Below, in pieces: positions 1 through 5,466 of a stretch of DNA of 8,073 nt. This DNA is from Caccovicinus sp051878975 (GTDB lineage Bacteria; Bacillota; Clostridia; Lachnospirales; Lachnospiraceae). Made by a program: the position numbers and the translations under genes. The notes under the pieces were generated by a model. The model ran no database searches, had not been told where the DNA came from, and worked only from the letters and a program-made list of their open reading frames with translations. The DNA is taken from contig JBJELD010000084.1 of the NCBI GenBank assembly GCA_051878975.1, positions 1 through 8,073 of the forward strand, written 5' to 3'. How positions within the stretch are numbered: position 1 is the first letter of the stretch; each line of letters opens with the position of its first letter.

Positions 1-141
1 AAGTTAAAGAGATACGTATCCGAGAGAGGCAAAATCCTTCCTCGCCGTATCACCGGAAACTGTGCAAAGCATCAGAGAGCGTTAACCGTAGCGATCAAGA
101 GAGCACGTCACATCGCTCTGATGCCATATACCTGCGATTAA
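1..141 (+). CDS. rpsR: 30S ribosomal protein S18, C-terminal part (5' end outside window)
   Basis: The open frame from base 1 encodes the last 46 residues of S18 and ends with TAA at 139-141. The visible protein is strongly basic and carries the family's RRITGNCAKHQRALTVAIKR stretch followed by ARHIALMPYT, which match the conserved C-terminal half of bacterial S18. S18 sits on the platform of the small ribosomal subunit, next to S6 and S11, and binds 16S rRNA. It normally ends an rpsF-ssb-rpsR operon. The strong terminator 11 bases after the stop agrees with its being the last gene of that operon. The start and the N-terminal part lie upstream of the window. Identification is close to certain. 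Confidence 0.97.
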   Translation, partial: KLKRYVSERGKILPRRITGNCAKHQRALTVAIKRARHIALMPYTCD

Positions 142-152
142 TCAGGAGAATC

Positions 153-185
153 AATCCCTTATCCGCACGGATAAGGGATTTTTTT
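153..185 (+). terminator. Rho-independent terminator after rpsR
   Basis: A perfect 12-bp stem (153-164 paired with 169-180) closes a GCAC loop and runs straight into a run of seven T (179-185). This is a textbook intrinsic terminator and should end the upstream ribosomal-protein operon. On the opposite strand no T-run follows the stem, so it is probably unidirectional. Confidence 0.95.
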
Positions 186-220
186 CGCCCGAGAAAGAGA
201 CGGAAAAAGTGAGGAGAAAA

Positions 221-643
221 ATGTATACATTTGACGATTTTGTAAATATTATAGCTGAGCTCCGTTCCGATCACGGCTGTCCGTGGGACCGGGCGCAGAC
301 CTTTGAATCTCTGAAAAAGTGTCTGGCTGACGAAACGGAGGAGGTCTTTTTGGCGATCGACAATCAGGATATGGAAAATCTGTGCGAGGAGCTGGGGGAT
401 GTCATGCTGCAGGTAGTGCTGAACAGTCAGATTGCCGGAGAGCTGGGCGCTTTTACGATTGACGATGTAATCGACGGGGTCTGCAGGAAAATGATCCGCC
501 GTCATCCACATGTATTTGGAGACGCGAAAGCGGTTTCTCCGGAGGAAAGTCTGGACCTGTGGAATCAGATAAAAAGAGAGGAAAAAGCGGAGCGGGAGGC
601 GAAAAAAATGGCGAAAAAAGGCCGGTCTGAGGATGAAAAATAA
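221..643 (+). CDS. mazG: MazG-type nucleoside triphosphate pyrophosphohydrolase, single-domain
   Basis: MazG enzymes hydrolyse (d)NTPs to the monophosphate and pyrophosphate, cleaning up non-canonical or excess nucleotides in the cytoplasm. The 140-residue product shows the fold's metal-binding signature: E38xxE41 in DETEEVFLAI and E57xxD60 in CEELGDVMLQVV. It also has the N-terminal HGCPWDRAQT block (18-27) and RRHPHVFGD (93-101). The Lys/Glu-rich tail after about residue 117 looks disordered. Escherichia coli MazG has two such domains (about 260 residues) and the B. subtilis homologue YabN is longer because of a fused methylase-like domain; this is a single catalytic domain. The ATG at 221 is chosen because GAGGAG lies at 211-216; a GTG at 209 in the same frame has no such site. 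Only 35 bases separate the gene from the upstream terminator, and I see no promoter there. The family is certain; the physiological substrate is not. Confidence 0.9.
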   Translation: MYTFDDFVNIIAELRSDHGCPWDRAQTFESLKKCLADETEEVFLAIDNQDMENLCEELGDVMLQVVLNSQIAGELGAFTIDDVIDGVCRKMIRRHPHVFGDAKAVSPEESLDLWNQIKREEKAEREAKKMAKKGRSEDEK

Positions 644-712
644 GCTGGTCTCTCCATGAACCAAAAGACCCCGGAAATGCCTGGGAAAAGCGCCGGAAAA
701 TGGCGAAAATCC

Positions 713-741
713 TTGACAAATAAGGTGGAAACAGATATAAA
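713..741 (+). promoter_or_regulatory. Strong sigma-A-type promoter for hup
   Basis: A perfect -35 hexamer TTGACA (713-718) is separated by 17 bases from TATAAA (736-741), five of six matches to the -10 consensus. Transcription should start near 748, giving a leader of about 89 bases before hup. This is the best vegetative promoter match in the window and fits the high expression usual for HU. It probably also feeds rqcP and, by read-through, genes further downstream. Confidence 0.8.
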
Positions 742-766
742 TGATAGAGTACACAATTTTAGAGTG

Positions 767-814
767 CAGGGGCAAAACAGACCGCTTTTCCGGCGGCATC
801 TGACCGTGTCCCTG
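767..814 (+). promoter_or_regulatory. Structured 5' leader hairpin of hup mRNA
   Basis: The leader between the promoter and the hup ribosome-binding site can fold into one long, stacked hairpin. The outer stem is 767-773 with 808-814 (7 bp, one G-U). An internal loop separates it from an inner stem of 778-785 with 793-802 (8 bp, two bulged bases at 797-798), capped by a 7-base loop at 786-792. It ends 10 bases before the AGGAGG at 825-830 and so leaves that site free. No T-run follows, so it is not a terminator. A role in mRNA stability or translational control is inference; I know of no named family that it matches. Confidence 0.45.
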
Positions 815-836
815 TCCGCATATCAGGAGGAAAATA

Positions 837-1112
837 ATGAACAAGACCGAATTAATCGCAGCAGTAGCTGAGAAGGCAGAAATTTCCAGAAAAGATGCAG
901 AGAAGGCATTAAAGGCTTTCACTGATGTAGTAGCAGAAGAATTAGTAAAGGGCGAGAAGGTACAGCTGGTTGGCTTCGGTACTTTCGAGGTTTCTGAAAG
1001 AGCTGAGAGAGAAGGAAGAAATCCGAAGAGCGGCGAGCCGATGATCATTGCAGCTTCCAGAAGCCCGAAGTTCAAGGCCGGCAAGGCGTTAAAGGATATG
1101 GTGAATGCATAA
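837..1112 (+). CDS. hup: Histone-like DNA-binding protein HU
   Basis: HU is the small dimeric nucleoid protein that binds and bends DNA with little sequence preference. The product has 91 residues, the usual HU length. It begins MNKTELIAAVAEKA and contains the prokaryotic DNA-binding-protein signature at 46-67 (GFGTF...ERxGRNPxSGE), including the Arg-Asn-Pro tip (61-63) of the beta-arm whose proline intercalates into the minor groove. The C-terminal FKAGKALKDMVN helix is typical. The ATG is placed by AGGAGG at 825-830, six bases upstream. It has its own strong promoter and structured leader. Its stop is followed after three bases by rqcP, so the two are co-transcribed. In B. subtilis the HU gene hbs lies elsewhere; its insertion between mazG and rqcP is a difference of this lineage. 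HU identity is secure. Confidence 0.97.
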   Translation: MNKTELIAAVAEKAEISRKDAEKALKAFTDVVAEELVKGEKVQLVGFGTFEVSERAEREGRNPKSGEPMIIAASRSPKFKAGKALKDMVNA

Positions 1113-1115
1113 TTT

Positions 1116-1355
1116 ATGAGACTGGACAAGTTTCTGAAAGTATCCCGTCTGGTCAAGCGGCGTACGGTGGCAAATGAAGCCTGTGACGCAGGGCGGGTGC
1201 TGGTAAATGATAAACCGGCGAAAGCTTCCCTGAATGTAAAAGAGGGGGACATTATCGAGATCCAGTTCGGCACGAAGTCCGTTAAGGTAGAAGTGCTGGA
1301 CGTGCAGGAGACGGTGAAAAAAGACGAGGCAAAGGAGCTTTATCGATATCTCTGA
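1116..1355 (+). CDS. rqcP: RqcP (YabO), S4-domain ribosome quality control factor
   Basis: The 79-residue product is an S4 RNA-binding domain: MRLDKFLKVSRLVKRRT at the start, then AGRVLVNDKPAKAS and VKEGDIIEIQFG. This is the arrangement of Hsp15/RqcP proteins. In B. subtilis RqcP (YabO) works with RqcH on stalled 50S-peptidyl-tRNA complexes, helping add C-terminal alanine tails to stuck nascent chains. Size and position (after mazG and before yabP, as in B. subtilis) favour RqcP over heat-shock Hsp15 of proteobacteria. The ATG follows the hup stop by three bases, and no good ribosome-binding site is visible in front of it, so translation probably depends on coupling to hup. The C-terminal tail (about 65-79) is charged and variable. 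Confidence 0.9.
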   Translation: MRLDKFLKVSRLVKRRTVANEACDAGRVLVNDKPAKASLNVKEGDIIEIQFGTKSVKVEVLDVQETVKKDEAKELYRYL

Positions 1356-1365
1356 TGCCGGACAG

Positions 1366-1394
1366 TCATATTTTTGAAAACCTCTTAATATACT
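1366..1394 (+). promoter_or_regulatory. Candidate sigma-E (mother-cell) promoter for yabPQ
   Basis: TCATATT at 1366-1372 matches the sigma-E -35 consensus KMATATT at all seven positions. After a 14-base spacer, AATATACT at 1387-1394 matches six of eight positions of the -10 consensus CATACAMT. Transcription would start near 1402, about 70 bases before yabP, and the leader contains short GC-rich hairpins (1420-1432, 1434-1444). Sporulation genes follow immediately, and yabPQ of B. subtilis is known to be under sigma-E control. No sigma-A hexamer pair of comparable quality is visible in this spacer. Confidence 0.65.
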
Positions 1395-1471
1395 GAAACA
1401 AGCATAGCTGTGATACAGGCCGCAGGACGCGGACCGGCAGCCGGAGTTTCGGTATGTTAGGAGGTTTTTGC

Positions 1472-1756
1472 ATGGAAGAAAAGATGAATATCCGGCCTCA
1501 TCGCCTGATGATGGAGGACCGGGGAAAAATCAGCATTACCGGGATCGCGGATGTGATTTCGTTTGATGAAAATCAGGTGGTGCTGGACACGGATAAGGGG
1601 CTTCTGACGATTAAGGGAAAGGATCTTTGTGTCAGCAGGCTGACACTGGACAAGGGAGAAGTGGATATTGACGGGCAGGCGGACAGTCTGGTCTACAGTT
1701 CAAATGAGGCCTTCCGCAAGGCGGGAGAATCCTTTTTGTCCCGGCTGTTCAAATGA
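1472..1756 (+). CDS. yabP: Sporulation protein YabP
   Basis: YabP proteins belong to the YabP/YqfC family, small sporulation proteins of spore-forming Firmicutes made in the mother cell; their biochemical function is unknown. The product is 94 residues and fits the family: RPHRLMMEDRGKISITGI at 8-25, then an alternating beta-rich stretch (FDENQVVLDTDKGLLTIKGKDL, 31-52) and SRLTLDKGEVDIDGQADSLVY (55-75). It has no membrane segment. The ATG at 1472 is preferred because AGGAGG lies at 1459-1464, seven bases upstream; the in-frame ATG at 1454 lies upstream of that site and has none of its own. It follows a candidate sigma-E promoter, and the gene is immediately followed by yabQ. Confidence 0.9.
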   Translation: MEEKMNIRPHRLMMEDRGKISITGIADVISFDENQVVLDTDKGLLTIKGKDLCVSRLTLDKGEVDIDGQADSLVYSSNEAFRKAGESFLSRLFK

Positions 1757-1773
1757 GGACCGGAGGAATCGCG

Positions 1774-2307
1774 GTGAGCCGTGACATTTATCTGCAGGCG
1801 CAGCTGCTGTCTGGCAGCTTTCTGCTGGGCTGCTGGCTGATGTTCTGTTATGATCTGCTCCGTATCGGACGGCTGTTTTTTTCAAAGAAAAACTGGCTGA
1901 TCGGACTGGAGGATCTGGTTTACTGGATTTATGTGAGCCTGTCTGTATTTACGCTTCTTTACCGGCAGAATGACGGCGTGCTGCGCGGGTATGCAGTGGC
2001 GGCGGCCTTTCTGGGGATGGTTCTTTATGACCGTCTGGTCAGCCGGAATGTCATGACGGTATTGCAAAAAGCAGCCAAACGTATTAAAATATTTTATAAT
2101 AAGCGAAGGCGTTTCCAAAAGACAGCGGACATAAAAAGTGGTGATAAAAATGAGAGGAAGAGGACGGCAGTCCCGCATGCGGAAGCGGGACAGATGGGGA
2201 AACCGGATGGCGCTGATCGGCGTTACGATCGTAGTGCTGAGCCTGGCCGTAGTAGTCAATTTAAAGGGCGCTTCTTTAAAAGAAAAGGACCTGGAGTATC
2301 AGATTAA
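1774..2307 (+). CDS. yabQ: Spore cortex/coat biosynthesis membrane protein YabQ, with unusual C-terminal extension
   Basis: YabQ is a multi-spanning membrane protein needed for spore cortex formation in B. subtilis and made under sigma-E control. Three hydrophobic segments are visible (about 11-29, 48-63, 73-89 counted from GTG 1774), followed by a basic stretch (KRIKIFYNKRRRFQK). GTG 1774 is chosen because GGAGG lies at 1762-1766, seven bases before it; ATG 1753, which overlaps the yabP stop, lacks a ribosome-binding site but would allow coupling and cannot be excluded. The last 50 or so residues (from about 126) are rich in Arg, Lys, Gly and Asp, and are encoded by the same bases as the start of divIC in another frame, so they look like out-of-frame translation. 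A frameshift may therefore have removed the proper stop; TAA at 2132 and TGA at 2142 lie in the other two frames. Confidence 0.8.
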   Translation: MSRDIYLQAQLLSGSFLLGCWLMFCYDLLRIGRLFFSKKNWLIGLEDLVYWIYVSLSVFTLLYRQNDGVLRGYAVAAAFLGMVLYDRLVSRNVMTVLQKAAKRIKIFYNKRRRFQKTADIKSGDKNERKRTAVPHAEAGQMGKPDGADRRYDRSAEPGRSSQFKGRFFKRKGPGVSD

Positions 2308-2476
2308 AGAAGAGAATCTGATGGCTCAGAAGGAAGCGGAGCAGCAGCGTAAGGACGAACTGGAGGAGCGGAAAATTTACGTTCAGACAAAACAGTATAT
2401 CGAAGAGGTGGCGAAGGAAAAGCTGGGGCTGGTCAAGCCGGATGAGATTTTGCTGAAGCCTTCGGGCGGTCAGTAG
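2150..2476 (+). CDS. divIC: Septum formation initiator DivIC (FtsB family)
   Basis: DivIC is a bitopic membrane protein of the divisome; with FtsL and DivIB it helps activate septal peptidoglycan synthesis. The 108-residue product has a very basic cytoplasmic N-terminus (1-19), one transmembrane helix (about 20-38), and an extracytoplasmic coiled coil rich in Glu, Lys and Gln (about 42-78). A conserved C-terminal block follows (YIEEVAKEKLGLVKPDEI, 83-100), the FtsB/DivIC signature. ATG 2150 is chosen over the in-frame GTG at 2138 because GGTGAT at 2140-2145, which pairs with the 3' end of 16S rRNA, sits just in front of it. The first 158 bases overlap the yabQ frame. Its place after yabPQ matches B. 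subtilis. As division is needed in growing cells, read-through from an upstream vegetative promoter is expected. Confidence 0.9.
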   Translation: MRGRGRQSRMRKRDRWGNRMALIGVTIVVLSLAVVVNLKGASLKEKDLEYQIKEENLMAQKEAEQQRKDELEERKIYVQTKQYIEEVAKEKLGLVKPDEILLKPSGGQ

Positions 2477-2479
2477 GAT

Positions 2480-2516
2480 TTGACGAGTAATGAATTCCCT
2501 TCCGTCTGCATATAAT
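2480..2516 (+). promoter_or_regulatory. Candidate Spo0A-activated promoter for spoIIE
   Basis: A perfect -10 hexamer TATAAT (2511-2516) follows the divIC stop. A TTGACG sequence at 2480-2485 resembles a -35 but is 25 bases away, too far for ordinary sigma-A recognition. Overlapping it, TGACGAG (2481-2487) matches the Spo0A box TGTCGAA at five of seven positions. In B. subtilis the spoIIE and spoIIG promoters are known for over-long spacers (21-22 bases) with Spo0A boxes over the -35 region. Spacing here is longer still and the box is imperfect, so this is only a candidate. Transcription would start near 2523. Confidence 0.4.
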
Positions 2517-2561
2517 CTTTTTGAACACACAAAAGAGGATATGCGGATGGGAGGGATTTTT

Positions 2562-3980
2562 GTGCTGTTTCAAAGGCGGAATCGGAAACGTCTGGATATG
2601 GCGGACGTCAATGTATATACGGCGGCCAGACTGGGGGATATGGCATCCTCTCTGAGCCGGTTGGCACAGTCATTCACAGAAGAGATCGACGGGAAGCATC
2701 TGACAAAGGAGGACGGTGCAGCGGCTATGCAGACGGCAGCGGCCATGGTGTGCGGCAGCTGCAGCCGGTGCAATCTGTATCTCGACAGCGCCCGGGAAGA
2801 CAGCTATTATCTGTATTATCTTCTGCGTGCCTTTGAGGTCCATGGCGCGGTCCGGATGGAGGACATGCCGCTTTTGTTCCGGCAGACCTGCTGCCGCAAG
2901 GAAAAATATTTAAGTCAGCTGAACAGCAGCCTGGGGCGGGCGACCATGAATCTGTCCTGGAAGAACCGCTTTCTGGAAAGCCGGGATGCGGTGGTGGTGC
3001 AGTTTCGGGAGCTGGCCTCCATTATTGAGGAATTTTCCCGTCAGATGGAGAAGGCCGTGGACGTTACCGGAGAACGCCGGGAGGCGGTGCAGAAGCTGTT
3101 CCGCCGGCATCATATGCTGGTGGAGAACATGCTGATCCTGGAGTATGAAAATCGGCAGAGGGAGGCCTATCTGACGGTCAGAACCACGCATGGAGCCTGT
3201 CTGACAGCGAAGGAGGCCGCTGGTGTTCTGGGACAGGCTATGGGAAAGCGCCGCTGGTATCCGGCCAGGGACAGCAAAGCCATCGTAACCCGGCAGTCCG
3301 GCACACTGCGGTTTGTGGAGGAAGGGAAATACCAGATGCTTTACGGCATTGCCCGGGTGCCGAAGACCGGAGAGACAGTATCGGGAGATAATTACACGTT
3401 TTTCAAGAATCTGGAGGGACAGGTCATCATGAGTCTGGCGGACGGAATGGGAAGCGGTGAGAGCGCCTGCCAGGAGAGCGGACGGATCATCGATCTGACA
3501 GAACAGCTCATCGAATCCGGATTTACGGCCAGATCGTCATTAAAGCTGGTCAATACAGTGTTTTTGCTGGCCGGAAAGGAACAGCATCCGGCAGCGGTGG
3601 ATCTGATCTGCGTGGATTTAAATACCGGCGTTCTGGAAGCGATGAAGCTGGGGGCGGCGGCCTCTTTTCTTATGGGAAGAGACGGCGTGGAGCTCCTGGA
3701 GGCAGGGGATGTGCCCATCGGGATTCTGAACCCGATTGAGCCGGTTCTGCTGTCCAAGAAGCTCTGGGACGATGACCGCATTATCATGGTCAGCGACGGC
3801 GTCCTGGAAGCACTTCCGGGGGAAGAAAAGGAGCAGGCAATGAAAGAATTTCTGGAAGCGCTTCCGCCGGAAAGGCCGCAGGAAATTGCCGAGGAGGTGC
3901 TGCGGTTTGCGTTGTCCGCGGGAACGGGGGCCAGGGATGACATGACGGTGCTGACGGCCGGAATCTGGGAACGCGGATAA
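2562..3980 (+). CDS. spoIIE: SpoIIE-type PP2C serine phosphatase lacking the N-terminal membrane domain
   Basis: SpoIIE dephosphorylates the anti-anti-sigma factor SpoIIAA, which frees sigma-F in the forespore; it also binds FtsZ at the polar septum. With GTG 2562 the product has 472 residues. Residues 10-190 resemble the central region of SpoIIE, with a cysteine cluster (CGSCSRC, 64-70, and CC at 110-111) as in other SpoIIE proteins. From about 255 follows the PP2C domain: YGIARVP, SGDNY (D276), ADGMGSG (D294), VSDGVLEAL (D412) and ARDDMTVL (D460), the expected metal-binding aspartates. B. subtilis SpoIIE is about 827 residues with some ten transmembrane helices at its start; here no membrane segment exists and divIC lies immediately upstream. 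GTG 2562 has GGAGG at 2550-2554; ATG 2547 (AGAGG at 2534-2538) is a fair alternative, while ATG 2490 lies upstream of the likely transcription start. The position between divIC and tilS supports spoIIE; another PP2C regulator is less likely. Confidence 0.85.
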   Translation: MLFQRRNRKRLDMADVNVYTAARLGDMASSLSRLAQSFTEEIDGKHLTKEDGAAAMQTAAAMVCGSCSRCNLYLDSAREDSYYLYYLLRAFEVHGAVRMEDMPLLFRQTCCRKEKYLSQLNSSLGRATMNLSWKNRFLESRDAVVVQFRELASIIEEFSRQMEKAVDVTGERREAVQKLFRRHHMLVENMLILEYENRQREAYLTVRTTHGACLTAKEAAGVLGQAMGKRRWYPARDSKAIVTRQSGTLRFVEEGKYQMLYGIARVPKTGETVSGDNYTFFKNLEGQVIMSLADGMGSGESACQESGRIIDLTEQLIESGFTARSSLKLVNTVFLLAGKEQHPAAVDLICVDLNTGVLEAMKLGAAASFLMGRDGVELLEAGDVPIGILNPIEPVLLSKKLWDDDRIIMVSDGVLEALPGEEKEQAMKEFLEALPPERPQEIAEEVLRFALSAGTGARDDMTVLTAGIWERG

Positions 3981-4003
3981 TGGTGGTTTTTGGAAAATAG
4001 TAT

Positions 4004-4033
4004 TTGCATCCGACGGCAGGTATGGTATATGAT
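4004..4033 (+). promoter_or_regulatory. Possible sigma-A promoter for tilS
   Basis: TTGCAT (4004-4009) is four of six matches to the -35 consensus. TATGAT (4028-4033), five of six at -10, follows after 18 bases. A TGG just before TATATG (4026-4031) would also allow an extended -10 reading. The start would fall near 4040, about 50 bases before tilS. It would give the tilS-hpt-ftsH group vegetative expression independent of the sporulation genes upstream. Confidence 0.5.
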
Positions 4034-4092
4034 AAAAACAGAAGGAAAACAGGGAACAGACTGCAGATGCCAAAGAAAGCGAGGGGATGCGA

Positions 4093-5466
4093 ATGAAGAA
4101 GCAGGTGGAGGATTTTATCCGGAAGCAGGAGCTTTTTTGCCGGGGGGATCAGATTCTGGCAGCGGTGTCGGGAGGGGCAGATTCTGTCTGCCTTTTGTAT
4201 TTATTGGCCGGAATGCGGGAAGACTGGGAGTTAGAGGTTCGTGTGCTTCATGTCAACCACGGACTCCGCGGTGAGGAGGCCGCCCGGGATGAGGCGTTTG
4301 CCGGAAAGCTGTGTGAATACCTCTCTGTGCCGTTTGAGGCCGTTTCTGTGGATGTCAGAGGGCTTGCAGACACGCCGGGGCTTTCGGAGGAGGAGGCTGC
4401 CCGGAATCTCCGCTATGAGGCACTGGAGAAAGCCGCCGTCCGGTGGGAAAAAGAGTCCGGCCGTCCGGTGCGGATTGCAGTGGCACATCACGGGGATGAT
4501 AATGTAGAGACCATTCTCCATAATCTGTTCCGGGGAAGCGGCTTAAAGGGGTTGGGCGGAATGCGGCCGAAGAGAGGGCGTATTATCCGGCCGCTTCTGT
4601 GCGTAAGCCGGCAGGAGATTCTGGACTATCTGGAACGGGAGGGGATCTCCTACTGCCGGGATTCTTCTAATGAATCGGAGCAGTATACAAGAAACCGGCT
4701 GCGCCTGCAGATTCTGCCCATGATTCAGACAGAGGTCAACGAGCGGGCAGCGGAGCATATCCTGCAGGCGGCGGAGCGAATGGCGCAGGCGGATGAATAT
4801 CTGGAAGCACAGGCGCGCAGATGGTTTGAACAGTACGGCGCGGATGAGGAACCCGTGCGGTCCGGCGCGGATGCCGCCAGGCTGGCCAAGGAGCCGCCGA
4901 TCATTCAGACCTATGTGATCCGGCAGATGATCGGGACCCTTGCCGGAAGCAGAAAGGACCTGACCAGCATTCATGTTGAGGGGGTGCGGCAGCTTCTGGA
5001 CAAGCAGGCGGGCAAGCAGGCGGACCTTCCGTACGGTCTGATGGCGCGGCGGACCTACGATTATCTCTGGATTGAAAAAAAACTGGAAAGAAAGCCGGAG
5101 CTGTCCCGGCAGATTTCCATGCCCAAGGCAGAACTTCAGGTGTTTTCCCGTGAAAAAGGGATGAAAATTCCGGAAAACCAGTATACGAAATGGTTTGATT
5201 ATGATAAAATAAAAGGTACGTTGTCTGTGCGGACCAGGCGGACAGGAGATTATTTTCTGCTTCCGGGCGGCGGGCGCAAGACCATAAAATCCTACTTCAT
5301 TGATGAGAAGGTTCCTTCCGAACTGAGGGATGAGATTCCTCTTCTGGCAGACGGGAGCCATATTCTGTGGATTATCGGGCGGCGCATCAGCGAGGGATAT
5401 AAGGTTACGGACGAGACAAGAACTATTATGCAAGTACACATAAGCGGAGGAAGAGAAAATGGCTGA
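4093..5466 (+). CDS. tilS: tRNA(Ile)-lysidine synthetase
   Basis: TilS uses ATP and lysine to convert C34 of the AUA-reading isoleucine tRNA to lysidine, which changes both codon and amino-acid specificity; the enzyme is essential in most bacteria. The 457-residue product has the N-type PP-loop SGGADS (26-31), then HVNHGLRGEEA (53-63), AHHGDDNVET (131-140), NLFRGSGLKGL (144-154) and RPLLCVSRQEI (166-176), all hallmark TilS blocks. RNRLRLQILP (200-209) and the C-terminal TilS domain from about 370 (RTRRTGDYFLLPGG, FIDEKVPSELRDEIPLL, GRRISEGYK) complete the full-length architecture. ATG 4093 is preferred over ATG 4087 because GAGGGG at 4081-4086 is six bases from the former and directly abuts the latter. 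The stop overlaps the start of hpt by eight bases, so the two are translationally coupled. tilS-hpt-ftsH is a widely conserved order in Firmicutes. Confidence 0.95.
   Translation: MKKQVEDFIRKQELFCRGDQILAAVSGGADSVCLLYLLAGMREDWELEVRVLHVNHGLRGEEAARDEAFAGKLCEYLSVPFEAVSVDVRGLADTPGLSEEEAARNLRYEALEKAAVRWEKESGRPVRIAVAHHGDDNVETILHNLFRGSGLKGLGGMRPKRGRIIRPLLCVSRQEILDYLEREGISYCRDSSNESEQYTRNRLRLQILPMIQTEVNERAAEHILQAAERMAQADEYLEAQARRWFEQYGADEEPVRSGADAARLAKEPPIIQTYVIRQMIGTLAGSRKDLTSIHVEGVRQLLDKQAGKQADLPYGLMARRTYDYLWIEKKLERKPELSRQISMPKAELQVFSREKGMKIPENQYTKWFDYDKIKGTLSVRTRRTGDYFLLPGGGRKTIKSYFIDEKVPSELRDEIPLLADGSHILWIIGRRISEGYKVTDETRTIMQVHISGGRENG

Noticed and set aside
644..710. Possible terminator after mazG (GGTCT...AGACC)
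   Set aside because: Only five pairs with a long loop and no T-run; read-through into hup seems more likely.
656..871. A 71-residue frame on the plus strand between mazG and hup
   Set aside because: It spans the hup promoter, leader and ribosome-binding site and runs into hup in another frame; no ribosome-binding site or conserved pattern supports it.
95..1273. A 392-residue open frame on the minus strand across mazG, hup and rqcP
   Set aside because: It lies opposite three well-identified genes and shows no recognisable motif; its length reflects the base composition of the genes on the other strand.
1454..1471. Upstream ATG as the start of yabP
   Set aside because: The AGGAGG site at 1459-1464 lies downstream of it and is correctly spaced for ATG 1472.
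2480..2516. Ordinary sigma-A promoter before spoIIE
   Set aside because: The -35-like and -10 hexamers are 25 bases apart, too far for unaided sigma-A recognition; kept only as a Spo0A-type candidate.
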